The notes under the pieces are model-generated. The model was given only the letters and a program-made list of their open reading frames with translations. It ran no database searches and was not told the DNA's origin. From positions 62,001 to 126,000 of the forward strand of contig JBGCEZ010000058.1 of the NCBI GenBank assembly GCA_045106735.1: 64,000 bases of DNA, read 5' to 3'. Of this stretch, positions 26,545-35,497 are shown one piece after another. This DNA is from JBGCEZ01 sp045106735 (GTDB taxonomy: Bacteria > Planctomycetota > Phycisphaerae > Phycisphaerales > SM1A02). The translations under genes and the position numbers were made by a program. Position 1 is the stretch's first letter. Each line of letters begins with the position of its first letter.

Positions 26545-28314
26545 TCAGGAGTCGCCGGCCGGGGCGGGCGCCGGGGCCGGGGCCGCTTCCGACGTCTCGA
26601 CCGCCTGCACGCGCTCTTCGAGCTGACCGAAGTAGTGCTTGACCGCGTCGTGGTAGCGCCGGGGCAGCGGCGACTCGTCGATCGCTTCATCGAAGCCGCT
26701 GGACTGGGCGCGGACGACGTCGCGGATGCGGGCCTTGGCCTCACCGGTGATGGGTTCACCGTCGACCAACATGCGGGCGATGACTTCACCCTCCATCATC
26801 GGGACTTCTTCCTTCTGCATGACGGTCTTGCCGGGAGCGGCCTGCACGTCATTGCGGAGCGCCCCGGAGCCTTGCTGGCCGCCGTTCTGACCCATCTTTC
26901 CGCTCATCGACGGAGCGCCAAGCCCCTGCTTCTGGCCCTGGCACTGACCGAGCATGGCCTGGGCCTGATTCATCATCTGCTGCATGGCTTCCATGTCGGA
27001 AAGCTGCTGGCTCATGGCCTGGCCTGACTGACCCATCTGTCCTTGCTGGCCCTGTTGACCCTGGCCTTGCTGGCCCGACTGACCCTGCTGGCCCTTCTGA
27101 CCCATGGACTGACCCATGTTCTGGCACATGCCGGCCATTTGCTGCATGGTCTGCTTGGCCTGCTGCATCGCCTGCATCTGCTGCTGGAGCTGCTGCTTCT
27201 GCTGATCGTTCAGCGACTCGGCCTGTTCGATCGCCTGCTGCATGGCCTGCGGGTTGTTGGCGAGCTGCGGATCCAAGCCCGCCTGCTTGAGCGCCTGCTC
27301 GAGCGCGTCTTGCTGGTCGGCCATCTGCTGCATCTGCTCGGCCATCTGCTGGAGCTGTTCGGCGAGCTGCTCCTGGGCCTCCGGCGACATCTCGCCATTC
27401 TGAACGTCGTTCAGCATGTCCTCGAGTGCTTCACGGGCGGCCTTGAAGTCGGCCTTCCGCAGCGCGTTGGACAGTTCAGCCCCCGGGCCGTCGGCCGGCT
27501 CGAGTTGGGCCAGCATGTTTTCAACCTGGGCCATGCTCTGGGCGTCTTCGCTCGAGAGGATCTCTTCGAGGCGTTCGCTGACGTCGGTCAACTTCTTGAT
27601 CGCGTCGCGCTTGATGTCTTCGGGCTTCTTGAGGTCGTCCGCGAGATCACCGTCCAACGAGAGTTGCTCGGCCAAATCGCCGAGTTCGCCGTCGAGCTCG
27701 GGCGACTCCTTGAGCGACTTCGAAACCATTTCGATGGCGGCCGTCGCTTCCTCGCGTGCGGTCTCCGCCGCGATCTCGTCGACCTCGGGTTCATCGGCCG
27801 CGGCGATCAAGCCGGTCTGCGGCAACTGCAGCATGACCACGGCGATCACCACGAAGAGCGGCGCGAGCCACGCGTTGCGCGGGCCGCGCACCGGAAAGCG
27901 GCGACCGAGCGACTCGCGGGTGCGCGGATCACGGGCGGCCACGAGTCCGTCGGCGATGACGGCCCGGGAAAATCCATCGTTCCGGCCAGCCGCGTCACCG
28001 CCAGCCTGGAGTGCATTGCTCAGACGCTCGCGGAGTCCGAGGCGTTCGTCGACGGCGACGGCCACGGCCAACTCGCTCGGACGATCGCGGCGCGCGACAA
28101 CGATCGCGCCAACCACGGCAACGGCCCCGAGGGCGATCCACGTCCACAACCACGGGACGAAGTCCGACGTCCCCAATCGATCGGCCACGGCCAGAACCAG
28201 GGCGACGATCGCCACGCCAACCCCGACCACGTGCAGGCCGCGAAGGAATCGCCCGGCGGCGAGCCGGCGACCGGCGGCGGCGGTGAGGCGACGGATGTCG
28301 GACAAGTCGTGCAT
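26545..28314 (-). CDS. Membrane-anchored, Gln/Met-rich coiled-coil protein
   Basis: A 589-residue protein. Two N-terminal helices (VVGVGVAIVALVLAVAD, WIALGAVAVVGAIVVA) and a third near 155 (WLAPLFVVIAVVMLQL) give a DUF4175-like front part. The body is a long acidic coiled coil. From about residue 300 to 480 the sequence becomes Gln/Met/Gly-rich (EQLQQMAEQMQQMADQQ, then KGQQGQSGQQGQGQQGQ). An ordered C-terminal piece follows (RMLVDGEPITGEAKARI, then LPRRYHDAVKHYF). The ATG at 28314 (MHDLSDIRR) is preferred to the longer frame. It heads the minus-strand train, 121 bp before the binding-protein gene. Similar proteins accompany MoxR clusters; function unknown. Confidence 0.82.
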   Translation of the reverse strand: MHDLSDIRRLTAAAGRRLAAGRFLRGLHVVGVGVAIVALVLAVADRLGTSDFVPWLWTWIALGAVAVVGAIVVARRDRPSELAVAVAVDERLGLRERLSNALQAGGDAAGRNDGFSRAVIADGLVAARDPRTRESLGRRFPVRGPRNAWLAPLFVVIAVVMLQLPQTGLIAAADEPEVDEIAAETAREEATAAIEMVSKSLKESPELDGELGDLAEQLSLDGDLADDLKKPEDIKRDAIKKLTDVSERLEEILSSEDAQSMAQVENMLAQLEPADGPGAELSNALRKADFKAAREALEDMLNDVQNGEMSPEAQEQLAEQLQQMAEQMQQMADQQDALEQALKQAGLDPQLANNPQAMQQAIEQAESLNDQQKQQLQQQMQAMQQAKQTMQQMAGMCQNMGQSMGQKGQQGQSGQQGQGQQGQQGQMGQSGQAMSQQLSDMEAMQQMMNQAQAMLGQCQGQKQGLGAPSMSGKMGQNGGQQGSGALRNDVQAAPGKTVMQKEEVPMMEGEVIARMLVDGEPITGEAKARIRDVVRAQSSGFDEAIDESPLPRRYHDAVKHYFGQLEERVQAVETSEAAPAPAPAPAGDS

Positions 28315-28590
28315 GCGGCTGCTCCGGAATGGCCCGTCCACGCGTCCGTGGGCTGGCAAGTCGATTCTTGACCGCCAGGGCGGCCAGCTTCCAGGCATCA
28401 TACGCCCGGAGATGTTCGGGATGCGGCCGGGGTCGGCCCCGGCGGTGGTCCACGAGGCGTGCCTCGAAAGAGACACCCGAAAGACACAACGCCCGGGAAC
28501 CGCGACCTGTTCCGAACATCAATATGGTATCGGCGTCGGACGCATGCCAACCCAGCCGGCCAACGAACCGACCTTTGTGGAGATTCACCC
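28315..28590. promoter_or_regulatory. Divergent intergenic region with a separated inverted repeat
   Basis: This region separates the start of the minus-strand MoxR-type train from a plus-strand gene and must hold promoters for both. A 9-bp word GATGTTCGG at 28411-28419 recurs inverted as CCGAACATC at 28512-28520. The spacing is about 92 bp. The match could be chance, and no -35/-10 pair is convincing. Confidence 0.3.
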
Positions 28591-29649
28591 ATGCCGTCGA
28601 CCCCTCGATCCTGCCCGGCCCAAGGCCCCACCCGTCCCCAGCTCCAACGATTTCGCCTCTGTCGGCCATCGGGTTTTCTGATGGCCCTGGGCATGGCCTT
28701 CGGCGGCATCGGCCTGCTGACGGCCCCCGTCGCCGGCGCCCTGGCCGAATCGGCCGCCCCCGCCGCCTCCGCCGCCTCCGAGGCCCCACAGGCCGGCGGC
28801 CAATCCGCCGCCGACCTGCGACGCGAGAACGCCCGCCTGCGCCAAGAGCGCGAGGAACTCGCCGCCCAAGTGGCCAAGTTGCGCGACGATCTCGAGGCCG
28901 CCCGCGCCGAAATCGCCGATCTCGAATCGAAGCTGGCCGACGCCCGGGCGAACGCCGGCCCGGCCGGCATGACCGATCGCGATCCCACCGGCGCTGGCGA
29001 AGGCGAGGGCACGGACGGCGACACCGCCGGAGCCGCCGACCCGAATGCGGCCCCCAAGCCCGTCATCACCGTCGATGAGACCGATCCGGCCGCCGGCCCC
29101 CGGGCGTTCCGCCGCAGCCTGGTCGACTCCTGGAACGCCGTCCGCGGATCGCTCGAGGTCGGCACCGACGGCCGCAGCCCGGCCCGGCTCAACTATCTTC
29201 GCTCGGCGGAAAACTGGATCAATCGCAGCCGACGTGCGGCCCCGGTCAATGCTCGTGCGTGGATCGTTGAGCCCGTGGATCCGGCCCCCGGCGCCGGGCC
29301 CGTCGATATTCGCGCGGTCCGTCTCTGGGAAGCCGTCGACCCGGTCTCCGGCGCGTCGCTCGGCCGGCCGTTCCCGATGCGGATCAACGCTTCGCTGCTG
29401 CGACGCTTCGAGCGGGCCGAAGAGCGAAACGGCCGCACCGCTCCGGCGGAGCAGGCCCGAGGCTTGTCTGGACGCCCGCAGTACACGGTGAGCGGACGCA
29501 TCATCGCTCGGCTCAAGATCGACTCAACTCGGCCGACCATCGGCACGTTCGACAACCCGCCGCTGCTCGCTCCGTGCATCACGTGCGAACTTGGCCTCGA
29601 AGTCGAGAGTGGCTTCGGCGCACGACGCGAAGAACGCGAGGCTCCCTGA
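28591..29649 (+). CDS. Exported coiled-coil protein of unknown function
   Basis: A 352-residue protein. A long positively charged N-terminus and the hydrophobic stretch FLMALGMAFGGIGLLTAPVAGALA form a signal peptide. Residues about 65-115 are a coiled coil (LRRENARLRQEREELAAQ). A Gly/Ala/Asp linker follows, then a folded domain of about 180 residues (SLVDSWNAVRGSLEVG, PFPMRINASLLRRFERAE) ending with ITCELGLEVESGFG. No family was recognised. The ATG at 28591 is preceded by GTGGAG and removes 44 upstream codons of the same frame. It is divergent from the MoxR-type train and convergent with nrnA. Confidence 0.72.
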   Translation: MPSTPRSCPAQGPTRPQLQRFRLCRPSGFLMALGMAFGGIGLLTAPVAGALAESAAPAASAASEAPQAGGQSAADLRRENARLRQEREELAAQVAKLRDDLEAARAEIADLESKLADARANAGPAGMTDRDPTGAGEGEGTDGDTAGAADPNAAPKPVITVDETDPAAGPRAFRRSLVDSWNAVRGSLEVGTDGRSPARLNYLRSAENWINRSRRAAPVNARAWIVEPVDPAPGAGPVDIRAVRLWEAVDPVSGASLGRPFPMRINASLLRRFERAEERNGRTAPAEQARGLSGRPQYTVSGRIIARLKIDSTRPTIGTFDNPPLLAPCITCELGLEVESGFGARREEREAP

Positions 29650-29674
29650 GGAACGACCGGCAGACGCCCTGACC

Positions 29675-29702
29675 GAGTGCGGCCGGCGCCGCCGAAGCAC
29701 TC
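29675..29702. terminator. Possible bidirectional terminator hairpin
   Basis: The arms GAGTGC (29675-29680) and GCACTC (29697-29702) pair perfectly, and an inner CGGC/GCCG pair extends the stem. It lies between two converging genes and overlaps the nrnA stop codon. There is no T-tract on either side, so the terminator call rests on position and stem only. Confidence 0.35.
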
Positions 29703-30777
29703 AACCGGATACGGCCTCGGGCACAAGTCCGGCGGCGGTCGCCCACGCGTCGACCGCGGCCACGATCTTCGGCATCGCCGTCTCGAGCGGCTCGGGGATG
29801 CGTGCGCCCGCGGCAAACCGGTGCCCGCCGCCGCCGAAGGTGCTGGCGAGTTCGTTCACGTCGGCGTCGGGGCGTCCACTGGCGCCGGGCTTGCCGCGGA
29901 AGCTGATCTTCGTCATCCCCGGCTCGGACTCGGTGGCAAAGACCGACGCCCGGATCTGGCTGACGCTCATCGGCACGTTGACGAGTCCGACGAGGTCTTC
30001 CGTGCCGCCACGGGCCGCGGCAAAGTCCGCCGGCCCGAGCGATTGCACGGCCACCGCTCCGCCGGCGGCGTACTGCAGGCCCGAGAGCGCCCGCCCGGAC
30101 AAGGCGAGCCGGGCCGGACGGTGGGTCTCTTCCACCATCTGGTACAGCCGGTCTTTCTCGACGCCGGCGGCCAAGAGCTGGGCGGCCACGCGGTAGCACG
30201 CGGCGTCGGCGTTGGAGAACCGGAACCAGCCCGTATCGGTGGCCAGTCCAAGGTAGAGCGGCGTGGCGATGGCAGCGTCGAGCGGCACGTCCAAGGCGTC
30301 GGCCAGATGCACGATCATCTGCGTGGTTGAGGCAGCGGCCGTGTCGACGATGCGGGCGACGGCCACGTCATCGCCGGAGGCGTGGTGGTCAATCCCGATG
30401 ACTCGGTCGCGGCGCTCGCGCAGCCACGGCCCGAGCGGTTCGAGCTGACTCCACGCTCCGGTATCGCAGACGCACACCAGATCCGGATCGAGGCCCTCGG
30501 GGGCGCCGCCCTCCACCATCGTGAGCGTGGCCGCGCCAACGCCACCCGCGGCTTCCAGCAGCGCCGGATCCATCGGGCCGACGATCAGCATGTCGACGCG
30601 GTCGACGACCGACTCGAGGATGCGGGCCACGCCGACGAGGGAGCCGATGGCATCACCGTCGGGCTTGCGGTGGGTGACGAGCACCACGTGATCGGCGGCG
30701 CGGAACCGCGCGGCCAGATCGGACCAATCGGCGTTGCCGGCGTAAGTGAACTCGGCGGTACGGGGCGAATCGGTCAC
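29701..30777 (-). CDS. nrnA: DHH-family phosphoesterase, NrnA-type oligoribonuclease/pAp phosphatase
   Basis: A 358-residue DHH/DHHA1 protein. NrnA enzymes degrade short RNA (nanoRNA) and dephosphorylate 3'-phosphoadenosine 5'-phosphate with Mn2+. Motif I is THRKPDGDAIGS (35-46), motif II VCVCDTGAW, and the family DHH is in VIGIDHHASGDD. The DHHA1 part has SFRGKPGASGRPD, then the GGGGHRFAAGARI substrate-binding motif near the end. The GTG start at 30777 overlaps the ribF stop (GTGA). nrnA next to ribF (often with truB and rbfA) is a known bacterial arrangement; truB and rbfA are not in this window. Confidence 0.92.
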   Translation of the reverse strand: MTDSPRTAEFTYAGNADWSDLAARFRAADHVVLVTHRKPDGDAIGSLVGVARILESVVDRVDMLIVGPMDPALLEAAGGVGAATLTMVEGGAPEGLDPDLVCVCDTGAWSQLEPLGPWLRERRDRVIGIDHHASGDDVAVARIVDTAAASTTQMIVHLADALDVPLDAAIATPLYLGLATDTGWFRFSNADAACYRVAAQLLAAGVEKDRLYQMVEETHRPARLALSGRALSGLQYAAGGAVAVQSLGPADFAAARGGTEDLVGLVNVPMSVSQIRASVFATESEPGMTKISFRGKPGASGRPDADVNELASTFGGGGHRFAAGARIPEPLETAMPKIVAAVDAWATAAGLVPEAVSG

Positions 30778-31751
30778 GGACGGGACTCCGAAGGGATGGC
30801 CGGGCGGGAACGTGCGTCGAGCTGGAGGCGGTCGGCGGCGGCCCGGCGAACGCGATCGATGTCGCGCCCGAGCTGGGCCACGAGGGCGTCCACGCCGGAG
30901 AATGGCATCGTCGGCCGAATCCAATCGTGCACCCGCACGAGGATTGGCCAGTCGTAGGCGTCGAGCGGCGCATCGGGGGCGGCCTCGCCGGGCACCGAAA
31001 CGAGGTGGACTTCGGCCAGCGACGCCCGCTCGCCGCCAAACGTCGGCTTGGACCCCACGCTGATCGCCGCCGGATGCCACCGGCCCGAACAGTCGGTCGC
31101 CTCGCCGGCGTAGACGCCGTCGGCCGGCAACAACTGATCGCCGGGGTCGAGGTTCGCCGTCGGCACGCCGATCGTCCGGCCACGCTGCTCGCCGGAGACG
31201 GTTCGGGCGTCGAGTTCGTACGGGCGGCCGAGCAGGCCCGCGGCATCCCGCATTCGGCCATCGGCGATGAGCGAGCGGATCCGGGTGCTGGAGACCGGCA
31301 CGACTTGGTGATTGCTCAGCGGTTGCTCGACGGTGTCGGCCACAATGGTGCGGAACCCGTGCTGGCGTCCCAATTCGGCCAGGGTCGCGACGGTGCCAGA
31401 ACGCCGGTGGCCGAAGCGGAAATCCTGGCCCTCGACGAAGACGGAGGGCGGATCGCCCGCCATCAGTCGCCCGATGAAGTCCTCAGGGCTCAGTGAGAGA
31501 AGCCCACCGGCCGGTTCCAGACGTTCGACGACGTCGGCCCCGACGGCCTGAAGCCAACGCGATCGCTGCTCGAATGTGCTCAGACGCGCAGGAATCGCCT
31601 CTGGCCGCAACAGGGCGATCGGGTGCGGATCAAAGGACAGCACCCGGACCCGGCCTCCCAGACCGACCGCTTTTCGCGCCAATTCCACCAGACGTCGATG
31701 CCCGAGGTGAACGCCGTCGAAGTTGCCGATGGCGATGGCCGATCGGGTCAT
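30774..31751 (-). CDS. ribF: Bifunctional riboflavin kinase / FAD synthetase
   Basis: A 325-residue enzyme that phosphorylates riboflavin to FMN and adenylates FMN to FAD. The nucleotidyltransferase domain begins at once with AIGNFDGVHLGH (7-18) and holds FVEGQDFRFGHRRSGT and VVPVSSTRIRSLIADG. The C-terminal kinase domain shows GEQRGRTIGVPTANL and GVYAGEA. The length fits the family. The ATG at 31751 is chosen because residue 7 already begins the core strand; two in-frame upstream codons for Met exist. It is GTGA-coupled to nrnA. The gene is housekeeping and has no unusual residues that I can see. Confidence 0.95.
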   Translation of the reverse strand: MTRSAIAIGNFDGVHLGHRRLVELARKAVGLGGRVRVLSFDPHPIALLRPEAIPARLSTFEQRSRWLQAVGADVVERLEPAGGLLSLSPEDFIGRLMAGDPPSVFVEGQDFRFGHRRSGTVATLAELGRQHGFRTIVADTVEQPLSNHQVVPVSSTRIRSLIADGRMRDAAGLLGRPYELDARTVSGEQRGRTIGVPTANLDPGDQLLPADGVYAGEATDCSGRWHPAAISVGSKPTFGGERASLAEVHLVSVPGEAAPDAPLDAYDWPILVRVHDWIRPTMPFSGVDALVAQLGRDIDRVRRAAADRLQLDARSRPAIPSESRP

Positions 31752-31917
31752 GTGTGGGAGCATAGCCGCGGTCCACGGCTTGGCGCAGCATTCGCCGATC
31801 CGGGGCCCCTGGGGCTGCGTATCCACCCCACCGTCCGGACCCTTGGAATGCGGCCCGCCCGTCGCCGCCCCCGAGGCCCCGGAGCCGGAACCTCGCGATC
31901 TTCACGCGCGTTCCGGT

Positions 31918-31934
31918 GATCCCCTTGGGGGATT
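31918..31934 (+). other. Small hairpin in the glutamate dehydrogenase leader
   Basis: ATCCCC (31919-31924) pairs with GGGGAT (31928-31933) across a TTG loop, 39 bases before the ATG of the dehydrogenase. It has no T-tract and may be incidental. The rest of the 221-bp divergent gap from ribF shows no gene. Confidence 0.3.
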
Positions 31935-31972
31935 CGGTTGAGAAGCGGAGCCGGGCTCGGTATCAATCACGA

Positions 31973-34921
31973 ATGAGCAGCGCCCCCGCCGGAGATCTGA
32001 CCGCCACCCCTTCACCCGAGGGCGTCCTTGGCGACCTCGTCGCGAGCATGACCAGTCATGCCGAGGAGGTGGTCCCTTGGTTCCTCGAGAACATGCCGCT
32101 CGCGTACTTCCAGGACACCGATCCGGACACCCGGCTCGAGCACCTGCGGGCAATCCTGTCGTCCCAGGCCTCCGGCCGCCCGATTGAGCTGACCCTGCGA
32201 TCGGCCGACGGCACCGAGTGGACGAGCATGCGGCCCGGCGACGGAGCCGGCGTGCTGGCCGAGCTCGTCAGCGAGCTGCCCCACGACATGCCCCTGCGGG
32301 CGGCCAAGATCCACACCGCCCGGGACGGTTCGCTGGTCATCGACACGTTCATCTTCGGTGAGCCGCAGCCACGCTTCGACCCGGCGCAGCCCGACCAGGC
32401 CGAGATGCTCGAGCGAGCCCTGAGTTGGGCAGCCGAGAACACCATCGACGCCACCCCCGACGAGATCCGCGCCCACTTCGCCCGCTGCGAGGCCGAGTAC
32501 CTGCACACCGTGACCCCGCTCCGCTTCGCCCAGCACATGGAGCTGTGGAAGCGCGTCAGCGGCACCGACGGCACCGAAGTCGAACTCGAGCGCGAGAGCG
32601 ATCCCCAGTTCAGCCGCATCGTCGTGGCCGTGGCCAACGCCACCACGCGCCGCATGCTGGAACGACTCGCCCGCCGCATCTCCTTTGACGGCATCCAAGT
32701 CCACCGCGCGTACCTCGACGTCATCGACGACGGCAAGAACGGATCGATGAGCATCCTCGGCTTCGTCTGCCAGGGCCCCGACGGCGGTCCGCTCGAGGCG
32801 GGCTCCGATCTGTGGAAGCGGCTGCGGCACGACCTGCTCCGCAACAAGTGGGTCGAACACCGCACGCTGCAGCTTGCCTATCGCAATCGCGAACTGGGCA
32901 TCCAGCGCGCCGAGGTCATCACCGGCCTGTCGGACCTGGCCCACCAACTGCTGATCAAGCGGAACACCTTCGGCTTCAACTCGACGCGAATCGGCCGCCT
33001 GGTCGAGCGGTCGATCGACGCGGCGACCGGGATCGCCGACCTCTTCCTGGCCCGGTTCGCGCCCGGCCACGCGCTGGACGACGACGCCTTCCGCGCCCGG
33101 CGAGACGAGCTGCACGCGGCCATCACCCGCGACGTCGACCTCGAAGATGCCCGCACGATCCTCACCACCATGCTCGAGGCGGTCACCGCGGTGCTCCGCA
33201 CGAACGTGCACCTGGAGTCCCGCTTCAGCCTGGCCATGCGGATCGATCCGGCCTTCCTGGCCACCGAGGATCGTTCGGAACTGCCCTTCGGCGTGTTCTT
33301 TGTCCACGGCCGCGGCTTCAACGGATTCCACGTCCGGTTCCGCGACATTGCCCGCGGCGGCCTGCGGGCCGTCCGGACGCGAAGCGAGGAACAACACGCC
33401 CTCGAGTCCGAGCGTCTGTACGACGAGGCCTACAACCTGGCCTTCGCCCAGCAGCTCAAGAACAAGGACATCCCGGAAGGCGGCGCGAAGGCGGCGATTC
33501 TGCTGGACCCGTACGCCCGGGTCGACCGCGCGGTCAAGGCCTTCGTCGATGGCCTGCTCGACCTGATCACCCCCGAGCCGGCGATTCGCGAGCGAATCGT
33601 GGACTTCTTCGGCAGCGAAGAACTGCTCTACCTCGGACCCGACGAAAACATCACGCCCGAGTTCATTGTGTGGATCGTGAACCGGGCCCGGCGTCGCGGA
33701 TACCTCCAGCCCAACGCGTTCATGAGCTCCAAGCCGGGCGCGGGCATCAATCACAAGGAATACGGCGTCACCAGTGAAGGCGTGAACGTCTTCCTGGACG
33801 TGGCCCTGCAGGCCCTGGACATCGACCCGCGGACGCAGCCGTTCACCGTCAAGATGACCGGTGGCCCGGACGGCGACGTCGGCGGCAACCTGCTCAACAT
33901 CCTGAAGCGTGACTACGGCGACAACCCCAAGGTCGTGGGCGTGGCCGACGGCAGCGGCAGCGGCGAAGATCCCGACGGCCTGGACATGGACGAGCTGCTG
34001 CGACTGTTCCACGCTGGCGACCCGATCGCCGAATTCGATCGGGCCAAGCTCGGACCGCGCGGGGCGATCACCGGGGTTGACGAACCCAACGGAGTCATGC
34101 TCCGCAACACGCTGCACAATCGCATCGAGGCTGACGCGTTCGTTCCCTGCGGTGGCCGGCCGAATGCCATCCACGGCGGCAACTGGCGGGACTTCCTAAA
34201 GGCCGACGGTTCACCGAGCGCTCGAGTGATCATCGAGGGGGCCAACCTCTTCCTGACCGCCGAAGCTCGCAACCACCTCAGCGATGCCGGCGCGATGATC
34301 ATGAAGGATTCGAGCGCCAACAAGTGCGGCGTGATCACCTCCAGCTACGAGATCATCTCGAACATGCTGATGGAGGAAGATGAGTTCCTGGCCATCAAGA
34401 CCCGGTTCGTGGACGAGGTGAAGTCGAAGCTGCGGGCCTTTGCCCGGGCCGAGGCCGAACTGCTCGTCCGCATCCATCGCCACCACCCGCACGTGCCGCT
34501 GCCGACCATGAGCACGCGGCTGAGCCGGGTCATGATCCGTACGTCCGACGCGGTCGAAGAGGCGGCCGACCGCCTGATGGCCGAACACCCGGAACTGATG
34601 CGACAACTGGTCCTGGACCACATTCCGTCGGTCCTGGTCGAGAAGGTCGGCGACCGCCTCTTCGAGCGGCTGCCCGACCGGTACCTGCGCTGGATGATGG
34701 CCAAGAGCCTCGCCGGCCGCATCGTCTACCGCGAAGGCTTCGAGTACCTCGAGGCCATGCCTCTGGCCGCCATCGCCGAACTCGCAGTGCGTTACCTCGG
34801 CCTGGACATCGAACGCGACCACCTGGCCACGGAAGTCGAAGCGGGCGGCTCGGCCGTCGGCAAGCGAGTGGCGGAGATCCTGCGGCAAGCGGGCATCTTC
34901 AGCACGATGCACGGAGAGTGA
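31973..34921 (+). CDS. Large NAD-dependent glutamate dehydrogenase (~110 kDa class)
   Basis: A 982-residue enzyme that interconverts glutamate and 2-oxoglutarate plus ammonia, usually in the catabolic direction. The catalytic core shows RGGLRAVRTRSEEQ, then the lysine motif DIPEGGAKAAILL near residue 500, GPDENITPEFIVWI, KPGAGINHKEYGVTSEG and the nucleotide-binding KMTGGPDGDVGGNL near 630. The first ~400 residues are a regulatory N-terminal region with weak motifs, as in 115-kDa-type dehydrogenases; the 180-kDa class is about 600 residues longer. The ATG at 31973 (MSSAPAG) is preferred over the frame's beginning at 31916. It stands alone, divergent from ribF. Confidence 0.93.
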   Translation: MSSAPAGDLTATPSPEGVLGDLVASMTSHAEEVVPWFLENMPLAYFQDTDPDTRLEHLRAILSSQASGRPIELTLRSADGTEWTSMRPGDGAGVLAELVSELPHDMPLRAAKIHTARDGSLVIDTFIFGEPQPRFDPAQPDQAEMLERALSWAAENTIDATPDEIRAHFARCEAEYLHTVTPLRFAQHMELWKRVSGTDGTEVELERESDPQFSRIVVAVANATTRRMLERLARRISFDGIQVHRAYLDVIDDGKNGSMSILGFVCQGPDGGPLEAGSDLWKRLRHDLLRNKWVEHRTLQLAYRNRELGIQRAEVITGLSDLAHQLLIKRNTFGFNSTRIGRLVERSIDAATGIADLFLARFAPGHALDDDAFRARRDELHAAITRDVDLEDARTILTTMLEAVTAVLRTNVHLESRFSLAMRIDPAFLATEDRSELPFGVFFVHGRGFNGFHVRFRDIARGGLRAVRTRSEEQHALESERLYDEAYNLAFAQQLKNKDIPEGGAKAAILLDPYARVDRAVKAFVDGLLDLITPEPAIRERIVDFFGSEELLYLGPDENITPEFIVWIVNRARRRGYLQPNAFMSSKPGAGINHKEYGVTSEGVNVFLDVALQALDIDPRTQPFTVKMTGGPDGDVGGNLLNILKRDYGDNPKVVGVADGSGSGEDPDGLDMDELLRLFHAGDPIAEFDRAKLGPRGAITGVDEPNGVMLRNTLHNRIEADAFVPCGGRPNAIHGGNWRDFLKADGSPSARVIIEGANLFLTAEARNHLSDAGAMIMKDSSANKCGVITSSYEIISNMLMEEDEFLAIKTRFVDEVKSKLRAFARAEAELLVRIHRHHPHVPLPTMSTRLSRVMIRTSDAVEEAADRLMAEHPELMRQLVLDHIPSVLVEKVGDRLFERLPDRYLRWMMAKSLAGRIVYREGFEYLEAMPLAAIAELAVRYLGLDIERDHLATEVEAGGSAVGKRVAEILRQAGIFSTMHGE

Positions 34922-34943
34922 GCGGCCGGGCCGTGTTCGCGCA

Positions 34944-34979
34944 TGCGGCGGACGCGGCGGATTCGGCGGATGCGGCGGA
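34944..34979 (+). repeat. Four-copy 9-bp tandem repeat
   Basis: Units at 34944, 34953, 34962 and 34971 read (T/C)(G/T)CGGCGGA. They lie in the 198-bp gap downstream of the glutamate dehydrogenase gene. No hairpin with a T-tract accompanies them. Confidence 0.75.
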
Positions 34980-35119
34980 CGTCAAGACGGGAAAGGCGTG
35001 CGGTCTGCACTGATCGCGACCTGCATGCCGGCCCCGAACGTTCCAGTCAATCGCCGGCGCTTCTTGCGGCCTCTCGGTCTCACCCCACGTTGGATGGGTC
35101 CCAGACCGGAGATCCGCCC

Positions 35120-35440
35120 ATGTCCGACCAGAGCCCGCCGAACGAGCCGTGCCCCCGCGATTCCGCCGCCGCATCGTCGACCGTCCGAACTTCGAGTTTC
35201 GAAGGCCGCATGGCCGAACTCGAAGCGACGATCGAAACGCTGCCGGAAGAAGCCCGCGGCTCATTGCGCGAACTTGCGACGGAAACGCGTCAGCGTCATG
35301 CCGCCAACACCGAGAACCTCGAAGCGGCGAACCGAGCGCTGGCGGTGCTCGACATCACCGAACAGCTCGCCGCGCTCAACATGCAGATGGTGATCGACGC
35401 CGCGCAGCGGATGCATGCGGCGCCGCCTCCGTCCGAGTGA
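35120..35440 (+). CDS. Small helical hypothetical protein (106 aa)
   Basis: A 106-residue soluble protein. The first 30 residues are polar and disordered; the rest is a helical, coiled-coil-like stretch (GRMAELEATIETLPEEAR, then TRQRHAANTENLEAANRAL, then TEQLAALNMQMVIDAAQRM). There is no signal peptide. The ATG at 35120 follows GGAGATCC at a good distance. No family was recognised. It converges on metH. Helical composition and codon bias like its neighbours support it as a real gene. Confidence 0.6.
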   Translation: MSDQSPPNEPCPRDSAAASSTVRTSSFEGRMAELEATIETLPEEARGSLRELATETRQRHAANTENLEAANRALAVLDITEQLAALNMQMVIDAAQRMHAAPPPSE

Positions 35441-35497
35441 TCCAACCACGGCGCGGGGGCTCCGCGTCACGCCGGCCGGCCCCTTCGTCGAGACGCC

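Noticed and set aside
32012..34174. Long minus-strand open frame (720 codons) opposite glutamate dehydrogenase
   Set aside because: The plus strand carries all dehydrogenase motifs; the antisense frame has biased, motif-free composition.
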